Positions 9,882 through 18,030 of a DNA stretch of 64,000 nt are shown piece after piece. Both the position numbers and the translations under genes were made by a program. This stretch comes from Luteimonas cucumeris (GTDB taxonomy: Bacteria > Pseudomonadota > Gammaproteobacteria > Xanthomonadales > Xanthomonadaceae), in NCBI RefSeq assembly GCF_007830035.1, contig NZ_VLKN01000002.1, forward strand, positions 62,001 through 126,000. Direction: 5' to 3'. How positions within the stretch are numbered: position 1 is the stretch's first letter; the number at the start of each line of letters is the position of its first letter. The notes beneath the pieces were generated by a model. The model saw only the letters and a program-made list of their open reading frames with translations. It did no database searches and was not told where the DNA came from.

Positions 9882-11012
9882 TCAACGCGGCGCGATGTAG
9901 CCGCCCGGCACACCACGCGGTGACAGCACCAGTTGCCACAGCTGGATGCGCCGGGCGCGGAACGCCGCCATCGACGAGGCCAGATAGTAGCGCCACATGC
10001 GCCGGAAACGTTCGTCGTAGCGCGCAGGCAGCCTGTCCCAGGCCGCTTCGATGTTGCTGCGCCAGGCCTGCAGCGTGCGGTCGTAGTCGGTACCGAAGTT
10101 GTGCCAGTCCTCGATCACGAACACGTCCTCGGTGGCGTCGGCGATCTGCGCCGCCGACGGCAGCATCGAATTGGGGAAGATGTAGCGGCCGATCCACGGG
10201 TCGGTGTGCGTGACCGAATGGTTGCCGCCGATCGTGTGCAGCAGGAACAGGCCATCATCGGGCAGGCAACGCCGTGCCACGTCGAAATAAGCGCGGTAGT
10301 TCTTGACGCCAACGTGCTCGAACATGCCGACCGAGAGGATCCGGTCGAAGTGTTCTTCCAATTCCCGATAGTCCTGCACGCGGATCTCGATCGGCAGGCC
10401 GGCACACAGATCACGGGCGAATGCGGCCTGCTCGCGCGAGATGGTGATGCCGACGCCATCGACGCCGTAGCGCTCGGCAGCGAATTTCAGCGCCTCGCCC
10501 CAGCCGCAGCCGATGTCCAGCACGCGCATGCCGGGGCGCAGGCCGAGCTTGCGGCAGATCAGATCGAGCTTGGCTTCCTGGGCATCGTCGAGATTGCCGG
10601 CTTCGCGCCAGTAACCGCAGCTGTAGACCAGGCGCTTGCCGAGCATGGCCCGATACAGGTCGTTGCCGAGGTCGTAATGGCGTTCGCCGACCTCGTAGCT
10701 GCGCCGTCCCTTCTGCAGGTTCAGCAGCTGCGCGCGCAGCGCGTCCCAGATCTCGGCAAGGCTGTGTGCGCGCTGGTCGATGCGCGCGTCGAGCAGGTGG
10801 AACATGAAGCCGTCCAGCGATTGGGCGTCCCACCAGCCATCCATGTACGACTCGCCCAGCGCCAGCGAGCCGCGGGCCAGCACGCGTGCGGGAAAGTGCG
10901 GGTCATGGACCTGGATATCCCAGGGACGGTTGCCGCCGATGCGTATGTCGGCATCGCCCAGCAATGATTGCAGACGATCCTGGAAAGGCTGTATCGCGAC
11001 ATCCGCCTTCAT
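9882..11012 (-). CDS. cfa: Cyclopropane-fatty-acyl-phospholipid synthase
   Basis: SAM-dependent enzyme that methylenates unsaturated acyl chains of membrane phospholipids; peripheral on the inner membrane. It has 376 aa, the usual Cfa length. The N-terminal lipid-binding region contains YMDGWWDAQSLD. The methyltransferase core has the SAM motif VLDIGCGWGE and the Cfa signatures YSCGYW and GERHYDLGNDLYRAML. It appears monocistronic, with about 100 bp to the next gene on each side. Confidence 0.95.
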   Translation of the reverse strand: MKADVAIQPFQDRLQSLLGDADIRIGGNRPWDIQVHDPHFPARVLARGSLALGESYMDGWWDAQSLDGFMFHLLDARIDQRAHSLAEIWDALRAQLLNLQKGRRSYEVGERHYDLGNDLYRAMLGKRLVYSCGYWREAGNLDDAQEAKLDLICRKLGLRPGMRVLDIGCGWGEALKFAAERYGVDGVGITISREQAAFARDLCAGLPIEIRVQDYRELEEHFDRILSVGMFEHVGVKNYRAYFDVARRCLPDDGLFLLHTIGGNHSVTHTDPWIGRYIFPNSMLPSAAQIADATEDVFVIEDWHNFGTDYDRTLQAWRSNIEAAWDRLPARYDERFRRMWRYYLASSMAAFRARRIQLWQLVLSPRGVPGGYIAPR

Positions 11013-11113
11013 TGCATGCCCCCATGCTGGTACTGCTCAACTTTCGCAGCGGCCCACTTGCGGTCTGCGGAGGTGGGGCGCTGCATTACCTCGCCTGATG
11101 ATCGACTCCTCGT

Positions 11114-11950
11114 TCAACCGCCCGCGAAATAGCCGCGATAGGCCGGAGCGACCTGCGGCAACAACACGCTGGCCGGCACCTCCACGGCCTGCGTGCCGTC
11201 CGCGTACGGACCCACCTGATACGGCGGGAACACGAAGCGCAACGCGGTCAGCTTGCCTGCGGCGTCGACCACCGGTTCGAACTGCGCGAAGTTCTCGGCC
11301 TTGGCCTCGCTGCCTTCGTCGATCATCCTGCCGGCATCACGGATCAATTCGGCGCGCTCGCTGGGCGGCAGCTCGTCGGCGTCGACGCGTTCGGACAGCT
11401 TGGTATGCAGCTGTTCGCGCACGTAATCGGAAATCGGCTTCCAACCACTGGCCTGCGGCACCAGCGCCTTGGCGGTGAGCAGCTCGTTGCGTTGCGGCAA
11501 CCACACGAAGCGCGCGATCAGCGGGCTGCCGTGCGCGCCGCCGGTATAGCTGCTGCCGTCGGCGGCGATCGCGACGATCTGCGGCGTCTCGAGGAGTTCG
11601 GTGAAGCTCAGGGTGAGATCGTAGGGTGCGGTGGGCTTGTCATTGCCGAGGCCGTCGACCGCCTCGAGCAGTTCGGCGCGCGCGGCATCGGCGTACTGCC
11701 TGAGATGCGCCGACAGCCCGGGATATTTGCGCGCGGCCGGCGGATAGCTGATGCCGATCACGTAACGCTCGTTGGCTTCCGCCACGTCCATCAGTTCGGC
11801 GGGCCCGGCTACGGGCGCCGTCGCCCCGGGAGCGGCGGGCGCCGCTTGCGGCGTTGGGGCGGTTGCGGCGGGCGTGGGCGGTTCCGCGCCGCGGTTGCAG
11901 GCCGACAGCATCAATGCCAGCAGGCTTGCCGGAAGGATCATGTGTTTCAT
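11114..11950 (-). CDS. DUF3298/RsiV-like periplasmic lipoprotein
   Basis: A 278-aa predicted lipoprotein. The start at 11950 gives MKHMILPASLLALMLSAC, a signal peptide with a consensus lipobox, followed by a Pro/Ala-rich linker. The body fits the DUF4163/DUF3298 fold found in RsiV-type proteins: a DUF4163-like half (YVIGISYPPAARKYPGL) and a DUF3298 half with GGAHG and a late basic-aromatic segment. RsiV proteins bind lysozyme and control an ECF sigma factor, but no sigma-factor gene is adjacent, so that role is not implied. Confidence 0.85.
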   Translation of the reverse strand: MKHMILPASLLALMLSACNRGAEPPTPAATAPTPQAAPAAPGATAPVAGPAELMDVAEANERYVIGISYPPAARKYPGLSAHLRQYADAARAELLEAVDGLGNDKPTAPYDLTLSFTELLETPQIVAIAADGSSYTGGAHGSPLIARFVWLPQRNELLTAKALVPQASGWKPISDYVREQLHTKLSERVDADELPPSERAELIRDAGRMIDEGSEAKAENFAQFEPVVDAAGKLTALRFVFPPYQVGPYADGTQAVEVPASVLLPQVAPAYRGYFAGG

Positions 11951-12033
11951 GTGGCGGTCCGTGGACAACGTCATGGCTAAATTATCGCGCCGCGCGTGAT
12001 GCCCGCATCGACATCGCACCGCCATCCGCCCAA

Positions 12034-12063
12034 TAAAAAGCCCCGGGCGTCGCCGCCCGGGGC
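12034..12063 (-). terminator. Rho-independent terminator of the cold-shock gene
   Basis: A 10-bp GC-rich perfect stem (12040-12049 with 12054-12063) and a 4-nt loop, followed on the minus strand by five T residues. It lies 25 bp after the csp stop codon and before the DUF3298 lipoprotein gene, so it separates the two transcripts. Confidence 0.92.
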
Positions 12064-12088
12064 CTGGTGTCACGCTGAAGCTACAGGC

Positions 12089-12298
12089 TTACAGGGCCTG
12101 CACTTCGTCGGCCTGCAGGCCCTTCTGGCCCTGCACAACCTTGAACGAGACCTTCTGGCCTTCCTGCAGCGACTTGAAGCCGCTGCCCTGGATCGAGCGG
12201 AAGTGGACGAACAGGTCCTGGCCGCTTTCCGGGGTGATGAAGCCGAAGCCCTTGGCATCATTGAACCACTTGACGGTACCGGTCTGACGATCGGACAT
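12089..12298 (-). CDS. CspA-family cold-shock protein
   Basis: Single-domain RNA chaperone of 69 aa. RNP1 (KGFGFI, residues 16-21) and RNP2 (DLFVHF, 28-33) are intact. The start at 12298 ([13 protein letters not shown]) is fixed by AAGGAG 7 nt upstream and by family alignment; the frame remains open for 24 more codons upstream but that part is leader. The 230 bp between this ATG and the rluF stop leave room for the long structured 5' leader usual for csp genes. A strong terminator follows. Confidence 0.96.
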   Translation of the reverse strand: MSDRQTGTVKWFNDAKGFGFITPESGQDLFVHFRSIQGSGFKSLQEGQKVSFKVVQGQKGLQADEVQAL

Positions 12299-12528
12299 TT
12301 TGTTACTCCTTGGAACAGCTTTGAGTTGGAAACACGGCCTGCGACACGCATGGCCGAGACTGTCGAGCAAGGGGTAACGCGAGAGCGATGGAGCGGATCG
12401 TCGGATCTACCGCATCGGAGCCACGATGTACCGTGATCCCGGCTTTGAACAGTGGGCGCACCATACCCTACTTTCTCCCCCAAGTGTGAACAGGGGCGAC
12501 GGATGTGCCGACGAGCGGTAAAGGAGGC

Positions 12529-13242
12529 CTACCAGTCCTGCCGCTGGGGTAGCAGCCCGCGCAGCTCCGCATCGGTCAGGTTGCGCCACTGGCCGGGCTT
12601 CAGGTGGCCCAGCTTGACGCTGCCGATCCGCACCCGCAGCAGCTGCTTCACCCGGTGACCGAAATGCGCCGCCATCAGCCGGATCTGCCGGTTCAGGCCT
12701 TGCACCAGCACGATCCGGAAGCCGAACCGGCCGAGCTTGCCGGTCCTGCACGGCAGCGTGGTCTGGCCGTGCACCGGCACGCCGCGCGCCATGCCGCGCA
12801 GGAATTCGTCGGTGACCGCGTGGTTGATCGCGACCAGATATTCCTTCTCCAGCTTGTTCTCGGCGCGCAGGATCTCGTTGACGATGTCGCCGTTGCTGGT
12901 CAGCAGGATCAGGCCCTCGGAATCCTTGTCGAGCCGGCCGATCGGGAAAATCCGCTGCTGGTGGCCGATGAAGTCGACGATGTTGCCCTTCACCGCCGAT
13001 TCGGTAGTGGTGGTCACCCCGGGCGGTTTGTTGAAGGCGATGTAGACGTGCTTGCGCTGGCCTTTGGCCGCGGCGCGCGGGCGCAGGACCGAGCCGTCGA
13101 CGCGGACCTCGTCGCCCTCGCCCACCTCGGCGCCGACGCGTGCGCGCAGGCCGTTGACCGTGACCCGGCCTTCGGAGATCAGGCGGTCAGCCTCGCGCCG
13201 CGAACAGAAACCGGTATCGCTGATGTGTTTGTTGAGGCGCAT
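12529..13242 (-). CDS. rluF: 23S rRNA pseudouridine(2604) synthase RluF
   Basis: Pseudouridine synthase of the RsuA/RluB/E/F family, 237 aa. An N-terminal S4 RNA-binding domain (MRLNKHISDTGFCSRREADR) is followed by the catalytic domain, with the conserved GRLDKDSEG motif containing catalytic Asp105 and the later QGLNRQIRLM motif. The closest recalled match is RluF, which modifies U2604 of 23S rRNA; RluB/RluE paralogues cannot be excluded without alignment. Confidence 0.9.
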   Translation of the reverse strand: MRLNKHISDTGFCSRREADRLISEGRVTVNGLRARVGAEVGEGDEVRVDGSVLRPRAAAKGQRKHVYIAFNKPPGVTTTTESAVKGNIVDFIGHQQRIFPIGRLDKDSEGLILLTSNGDIVNEILRAENKLEKEYLVAINHAVTDEFLRGMARGVPVHGQTTLPCRTGKLGRFGFRIVLVQGLNRQIRLMAAHFGHRVKQLLRVRIGSVKLGHLKPGQWRNLTDAELRGLLPQRQDW

Positions 13243-13300
13243 GGGCCGCGCATTCTACCCGGCCGCCGCCAGCGCCACCGGCTTTGCTAGCGGAACTGCT

Positions 13301-13336
13301 CCGCTGCTCCCGCGGAAGGCCGCGGAAAAGCAGCGG
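13301..13336. repeat. Intergenic inverted repeat (hairpin)
   Basis: Outer arms CCGCTGCT (13301-13308) and AGCAGCGG (13329-13336) enclose two copies of CCGCGG. It lies between the stop of the GNAT gene (13372) and the start of rluF (13242). There is no T-run on either strand, so it is a structured element rather than a standard terminator. Confidence 0.5.
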
Positions 13337-13371
13337 AACAAGCTTCGCACCACGCAATCAGCAGCCGGCAG

Positions 13372-13644
13372 CTAGACCAGCAGGTCGTCGTACTCGCGGT
13401 GCTTCTTCACGTAGGCCGCCACGTAGGAGCAGCGCGGCGCCACTTTCAGACCCTGCGCGCGGGCGTGGTCCAGCGCCGCCCTCACCAGGTCGGCAGCGAT
13501 GCCACGGCCGCCGATCTGCGGCGGCACGCCGGTGTGGACGATGGCGATGGCGCCTTCCTCCGGCACGTAGACGAGTTCCGCCTCGTGTCCGTCGACCTCG
13601 GTGGTGAAACGGTGCCCGGCGACATCATGGACAACCGTGCTCAT
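13372..13644 (-). CDS. Small GNAT-type N-acetyltransferase (YjdJ/Gcn5-like)
   Basis: A 90-aa minimal acetyltransferase of the short single-domain group. It has ELVYVPEEGAIAIVHTGVP, the acetyl-CoA loop QIGGRGIAADLV and the C-terminal CSYVAAYVKKHREY. Substrate is unknown. Its ATG overlaps the stop of the upstream basic protein (ATGA, 4 nt), so the two are translationally coupled. It is worth noting that an acetyltransferase is coupled to a Lys-rich, histone-like protein. Confidence 0.9.
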   Translation of the reverse strand: MSTVVHDVAGHRFTTEVDGHEAELVYVPEEGAIAIVHTGVPPQIGGRGIAADLVRAALDHARAQGLKVAPRCSYVAAYVKKHREYDDLLV

Positions 13645-14444
13645 GCCTTGCCCCCGCGGCTGTCGCGCTTGCCCTGGTTCCTGCGGTCGGTGGTGCTGAT
13701 GCTGCCCTGGATCGACGCCATCCGGCTCTCGCCGGCATGCAGCTCCTGCGCCTTCGCCGCCGCCTGCGGCGACTGGAAGCCGGCCTCGGGCACGTGTTCG
13801 CGCTCCGGGTCCAGGGTCTGCCAGGGCTTGGCCTGATGGTCCTGCTCCTTTTTCGCCTCCAGCAGCTTGCGGGTATTGGCCAGGGCCTGTTCGGGGGTAA
13901 TTTTCTTCGTTGCGCGCTTGCGGGTACCGCCCGTGGGAGCCTTGCGCGCGGATTTGACGGACGCCTTGGCCGGCTTCGAAGTGGCCGTTCCTGCGCTGGC
14001 CGGTTTCGTCGCCTTCCGGGCCCGCTTCGCCGGGGTTGCCTTGCTTGCCGCCGCCTTGCGGGTCGCCTTCGTAGCGGCCGTGCCCGATGCTTTCTTGGCC
14101 GCGCGCTTGCCAGCCGTGCGGGCTGCGCTCTTTTCCTGTTTCTGCACCAGCTTCAGCTGGGTTTCGAAACGCTTCAGGATGTCGGCCAGCAATGTCGCCT
14201 TGGCCTTGCTGCGCTGGTTGGCCTGGCCACTGGCGCCGCGCTTGCTTCCGGTGCGCTCGCGCGAAGCCAGGCGCTGGCGCTGCAGCAGGTCGCGGGCGCG
14301 ATCGCGCGCCTTGCGGGTGCGTTCCACGCGCCGTGCCAGCTCGGTCGCCGTCAGTCCGCGCAGGCCGTTGATGCGGCTGTCGGTATACAGCGACATTTCC
14401 GCCTGGTTGAGCAGGTTCTGGGCCTGGGTCCGCGTCATCGCCAT
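13641..14444 (-). CDS. Lys/Ala-rich histone-H1-like protein
   Basis: A 267-aa protein with an N-terminal domain of about 60 residues (TRTQAQNLLNQAEMSLYTD onward) that looks helical and is followed by a region with many AKK, ATK and KRA units, typical of bacterial histone-H1-like or DNA-compacting proteins. The C-terminal 50 residues are more mixed and polar. The start at 14444 is supported by AAGGAG 7 nt upstream. No enzymatic motif is seen. It is coupled to the downstream GNAT gene. A DNA- or polyanion-binding role is inferred from composition only. Confidence 0.8.
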   Translation of the reverse strand: MAMTRTQAQNLLNQAEMSLYTDSRINGLRGLTATELARRVERTRKARDRARDLLQRQRLASRERTGSKRGASGQANQRSKAKATLLADILKRFETQLKLVQKQEKSAARTAGKRAAKKASGTAATKATRKAAASKATPAKRARKATKPASAGTATSKPAKASVKSARKAPTGGTRKRATKKITPEQALANTRKLLEAKKEQDHQAKPWQTLDPEREHVPEAGFQSPQAAAKAQELHAGESRMASIQGSISTTDRRNQGKRDSRGGKA

Positions 14445-14537
14445 TGGGGGGCTCCTTTGCTGGTATGAAGTGGTCGCTGGTTCATGGGTATCACCCTCGC
14501 CATTCACGCCAAGTGAGCGATGGACGCGCAGGCAACG

Positions 14538-14565
14538 TCAGCCGTGCCCGCCTGCACGGCGCTGA
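14538..14565. promoter_or_regulatory. Imperfect palindrome, possible activator-binding site
   Basis: Arms TCAGCCGTGC (14538-14547) and GCACGGCGCTGA (14554-14565) are complementary apart from two extra bases in the right arm. The site lies about 48 bp upstream of the candidate sigma-54 promoter at 14612, a position suited to an enhancer-binding protein. It also lies upstream of the divergent basic-protein gene. Confidence 0.4.
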
Positions 14566-14611
14566 CTGACGCCCTGCGTCACTGGTCGGCTGCAAGGCTG
14601 ACGCCGTGGCG

Positions 14612-14628
14612 TTGGCACGGAAGCTGCG
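14612..14628 (+). promoter_or_regulatory. Candidate sigma-54 (-24/-12) promoter
   Basis: TTGGCACG at 14612-14619 is followed by GAAG and CTGCG. The GG and GC dinucleotides are 12 bases apart, as in the RpoN consensus TGGCACG-N4-TTGC, with one mismatch in the -12 element. Transcription would begin near 14640, about 26 nt before the ATG of the 64-aa gene. Confidence 0.5.
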
Positions 14629-14665
14629 TTCAATTCCGGTATCCAAGGGGATCCGGAGAGAACGA

Positions 14666-14860
14666 ATGTCTGACCACAACCCGATGCCGACTGCCTCGAT
14701 GAGCGACGACATGCTGCTGTCGCGGCTGTTCGAGCTCGTCCGCAATGGCGAACTCCACAGTCCGGAGGTGAGCCAGCTCGATGCGGCCATCCACCAGCGC
14801 CTGGAACAGAACTACGACGACAGCCGCAAGCCGGTGATGAAGCTGATGCAGGCCGCCTGA
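14666..14860 (+). CDS. Hypothetical 64-aa acidic protein
   Basis: Unrecognised small soluble protein. It has a start supported by GGAGAG 7 nt upstream, and amphipathic helices (MLLSRLFELVRNGELHSPEV, then a second segment around QLDAAIHQRLEQNYDD). There are no cysteines, signal peptide or membrane segment. It is the only plus-strand gene in this part of the window, isolated between two minus-strand units. The candidate sigma-54 promoter and palindrome upstream suggest conditional expression. The function is unknown. Confidence 0.75.
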   Translation: MSDHNPMPTASMSDDMLLSRLFELVRNGELHSPEVSQLDAAIHQRLEQNYDDSRKPVMKLMQAA

Positions 14861-14873
14861 GCCTGCACCGGTT

Positions 14874-15497
14874 TCACCCGAACGACGGGGTCATCAATCG
14901 CTGCAGGAAGGTCGCCGCCGCGCGCGGCTCGACGACCAGCGTGAACAGGATCCCGTAAGCCGCACCAAACAGATGCGCGCTGTGGTTGACGTTGTCGCCG
15001 CCGCGCTTGTCCATCCAGATGCTGTAGCCGACGTAGATCGCGGCGAACACGAACGCCGGGATCGGGATCGGGATCAGGAACAGGTAGATGCCCGACCACG
15101 GCGCCAGCAGGATGAAGGCGAACAGCACCGCCGACACCGCCCCGGACGCACCCAGGCTGCGATAGCCGGCATCGTGTCGATGCTGCAGGTAGGTAGGCAG
15201 GATCGCGATCACGATCGCCGACAGGTAGAACGCCAGGTAGCCGATCACGCCGATGCGTTCGACGAAGAACGTTTCCATCGCCTGCCCGAACGACCACAAC
15301 GTGATCATGTTGAACAGCAGGTGCATCCAGTCGGCGTGGATGAAGCCATGCGTCAGCAGCCGGTCATATTGCCTGCCGCGATCGATCGCCGGCGGCCACA
15401 GGATCAGCCGCTCCAGCAGGCGCGGCTTGTCGAAAGCCTGCCATGACACCAGGCAGGTGATGGCGACGATGATCGTGGTCAGCGAAAGGGACATCAT
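14874..15497 (-). CDS. Rhomboid-family intramembrane serine protease
   Basis: A 207-aa protein with about six membrane segments. Rhomboid landmarks: HADWMHLLFNMITLW (conserved H and N), GASGAVSAV with the nucleophilic serine in GxSG, and NHSAHLFGAAYG with the catalytic histidine. Substrates are unknown. Its ATG at 15497 overlaps the stop of the POT transporter gene (ATGA), indicating coupling; a second ATG at 15494 is adjacent. Confidence 0.93.
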   Translation of the reverse strand: MMSLSLTTIIVAITCLVSWQAFDKPRLLERLILWPPAIDRGRQYDRLLTHGFIHADWMHLLFNMITLWSFGQAMETFFVERIGVIGYLAFYLSAIVIAILPTYLQHRHDAGYRSLGASGAVSAVLFAFILLAPWSGIYLFLIPIPIPAFVFAAIYVGYSIWMDKRGGDNVNHSAHLFGAAYGILFTLVVEPRAAATFLQRLMTPSFG

Positions 15498-17107
15498 GCC
15501 GCCCGGTAGTTGTCCTGCATCGGATAGACCCGTGCGTACAGCGCGAACGCCAGAGCCGCGACGAAAGCGAACCCGGCGAAGAAGAACATCAGGAACGCGT
15601 TTTCGCTGAAGCCAGTGGCGGCGATCCGCGAGATCACCGACTCGTTGCGCACCGCGGCGTTGGTCAACAGTACCCACAGGTTGCCGAAGGTGACCGACAG
15701 GTACCAGAACGCCATGATCACGCCCTTCATCGCCAGCGTCGCCTGGCTGTAGGCGAATTCCAGCGCCGTTGCCGACACCCACACCTCGCCGAAGGTCAAC
15801 AGGATGTACGGCAACGTCTGCCACGCCAGCGAGGTCGATGCGCCGCCGTCGAGGTGCAGCTGGATCAGGCCGGCACCGACCCAGGCGAGACCCGAGAACG
15901 CGATGCCCCAGCCCATCTTCTTCAGCGCGCTGAGCTCGATGCCGATCCGGCGCAGCGCCGGATACAGCACGAGGTTGTTGAACGGGATGATCAGCATCAC
16001 CAGCAGCGGATTCAGCGCCTGCATCTGCGCCGGCTGCGTCACCAGCCAGCTCGGCCACCACCAGGCCTCGTGCGGCACGCGCATCTCGTTGCCCTGCAGG
16101 ATCCAGGTCGAGGCCTTCTGGTCGAACAGCGACCAGAACGGGGTCACCAGCGCGAACACGATCAGGATGCGCAGCACTGCGCGCACGCTGTCCACCGCCG
16201 CGTCGCTGTGGCGGCCGCGCGCGCGCTCGAGTTGCATCCAGGTGCCGATGCCGCCGAACACGATCAGCGCGCCAAGGGCGAGGCAGGCGCTGATCACGAA
16301 TTCGAAGGCCTCCGGCCACCACGCCGGCCCGGTTGCCCAGCACAGCAGGATCGCCGCCGCGATGGCGGCACCGAATGCCGCGACCCAGAAGCCGGTCCTG
16401 CCCTGCCCTGGCTGCTGCGTGGTCAGCGCCGTGCGCGCGACCTTGAGGAAGGAATCCGGATCGGTGCCATGCGTCGGCGGAACGCGCACGTACTTGCGCC
16501 GCCCCATCCAGAAGATCAGCGTGGCGATGCCCATCAGGATGCCTGGAATGCCGAACGCGACCGCAGCGCCGTACTGGCGCAGGAAGATCGGCATCAGCAA
16601 CGAGGCGAAGAAGCTGCCGAAGTTGATGGTCCAGTAGAACGCATCGAAAACAACCTTGGCGCGGTGCTTGTTGCCCTGGTCGAACTGGTCGCCGACGAAC
16701 GACACCACCAGCGGCTTGATGCCTCCGGAACCGAACGCGATCAGGAACAGGCCGGTGTAGAAGCCGGTGCGGTTGTCCTCGAACACCGCCAGGCAGGCGT
16801 GGCCGACGCAGTAGACCAGCGAGAACCACAGCACGGTGTTGTACTTGCCGAAGTAACGATCCGACAGCCAGCCACCGAGCAGCGGGAAGAAGTAGACGCC
16901 GATGACGAAGCTGTGGAACACGTCCTTGGCGATGCCGGCGCGTTCGGCTTCCGGCGCATACAGCAGCAGCGTCGACACCAGGAACGGCACCAGGATGTTG
17001 CGCATGCCGTAGAAGCTGAAGCGCTCGCAGGCTTCATTGCCGATGATGTAGGGAATCTGCCGTGGCAGGGGCGCCTTGGGCGGCGCTTCGGCGGCAATCG
17101 TGGTCAT
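15494..17107 (-). CDS. POT/PTR2-family proton-dependent oligopeptide transporter
   Basis: Major-facilitator peptide symporter of 537 aa with 12 or more hydrophobic segments. The family signature ExxERFxYYG appears as NEACERFSFYGMR near residue 25, and GGWLSDRYFGKY and the region FGSGGIKPLVVSF are characteristic. It probably imports di- and tripeptides with protons. It is followed without gap by the rhomboid gene. Confidence 0.94.
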   Translation of the reverse strand: MTTIAAEAPPKAPLPRQIPYIIGNEACERFSFYGMRNILVPFLVSTLLLYAPEAERAGIAKDVFHSFVIGVYFFPLLGGWLSDRYFGKYNTVLWFSLVYCVGHACLAVFEDNRTGFYTGLFLIAFGSGGIKPLVVSFVGDQFDQGNKHRAKVVFDAFYWTINFGSFFASLLMPIFLRQYGAAVAFGIPGILMGIATLIFWMGRRKYVRVPPTHGTDPDSFLKVARTALTTQQPGQGRTGFWVAAFGAAIAAAILLCWATGPAWWPEAFEFVISACLALGALIVFGGIGTWMQLERARGRHSDAAVDSVRAVLRILIVFALVTPFWSLFDQKASTWILQGNEMRVPHEAWWWPSWLVTQPAQMQALNPLLVMLIIPFNNLVLYPALRRIGIELSALKKMGWGIAFSGLAWVGAGLIQLHLDGGASTSLAWQTLPYILLTFGEVWVSATALEFAYSQATLAMKGVIMAFWYLSVTFGNLWVLLTNAAVRNESVISRIAATGFSENAFLMFFFAGFAFVAALAFALYARVYPMQDNYRAA

Positions 17108-17204
17108 CAGGTGATCCTGTGCAGGGCAGCCCCGGCAAAATAGCCGCTCGCCGCGCGCTTGTCGAAAAAGCGGCGGCGAACCTGCGCTTGTCCCTAGCGC
17201 CCGG

Positions 17205-17837
17205 TCATGCCCATTCGGTCAGTCCTTCGCGCTCATAGAGCGTGGCGAACGACGGTCGCGCCTTCATCCGCTGCGCCAGTTCGGCCAGATGCGGCCATTC
17301 GGTGGCCGGACGCGGCATGTTGCGCGACCAGCGCATCAGCATGGTGAGATAGAAATCGGCGATGGTCGGATTGTCGCCGAGCAGATAGGGACCCCGTGCT
17401 GCCAGATGCGCATCGATGCGGTCCCACTGCGCCTCGATCCGTGCCGGCACATGCCGGCGCACATCGTCGGCATGCTCCGCGCCGGCCGGTTCGTGCGGAT
17501 ACCACCACTGTCGGAACAGCGGCTGCACCATGTTCGCCAGGTTGAACATCCATTGATGCAGGCGCTGGCGATCGCGCATGCCTGGCATCGGCGCCAGGCC
17601 CGCCTGCGGATGCGCATCGGCCAGATCGAGCAGTAGTGCGGCCGCCTCGAATGCCGGCTCGCCATCGATCAACAAGGTCGGTATCACGCCATTGGGATTG
17701 AGCGCGAGGTACTCGGGACGCTTGTGTTCACCGGCGGCCGTGTCGACCAGCTTGAGCTCGTGCGTCGCGCCCAGTTCGATCATCAGCCAATGCACCACGA
17801 GGCTGGCGGCACCGGGAGCGTAATAGAGCACGTACAT
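17205..17837 (-). CDS. Glutathione S-transferase family protein
   Basis: A 210-aa cytosolic protein with an N-terminal thioredoxin-like domain (MYVLYYAPGAASLVVHWLMI, NPNGVIPTLLIDG containing the cis-proline) and an all-helical C-terminal domain with the GST N-capping region LLGDNPTIADFYL. The start at 17837 is chosen because the GST fold begins there; open frame further upstream is not conserved. The position before the thiol site reads AA instead of the usual ES, so glutathione affinity could be altered. A 193-bp divergent region separates it from the next gene. Confidence 0.92.
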   Translation of the reverse strand: MYVLYYAPGAASLVVHWLMIELGATHELKLVDTAAGEHKRPEYLALNPNGVIPTLLIDGEPAFEAAALLLDLADAHPQAGLAPMPGMRDRQRLHQWMFNLANMVQPLFRQWWYPHEPAGAEHADDVRRHVPARIEAQWDRIDAHLAARGPYLLGDNPTIADFYLTMLMRWSRNMPRPATEWPHLAELAQRMKARPSFATLYEREGLTEWA

Positions 17838-18030
17838 GCACGGATCTCGCTGATCGGAAAAGGAGCGCAGTCTAAGCCATGCCGGCGCGGCGGATCCGCG
17901 CGCCGGCACTACCGCCAACGCGATTGCTGCCACCCCGATGTCAGCAGTGGCGGGATTCGTGCACCAACGACGATGCGCAATCGCATCCGCATCCACTACA
18001 TTAGTGCCCCCGGGGGAGAGGGCTTCGTGC

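Noticed and set aside
13301-13336. Hairpin as a terminator for the GNAT gene
   Set aside because: Stem is strong but there is no T-run on the minus strand, so it is listed only as a repeat.
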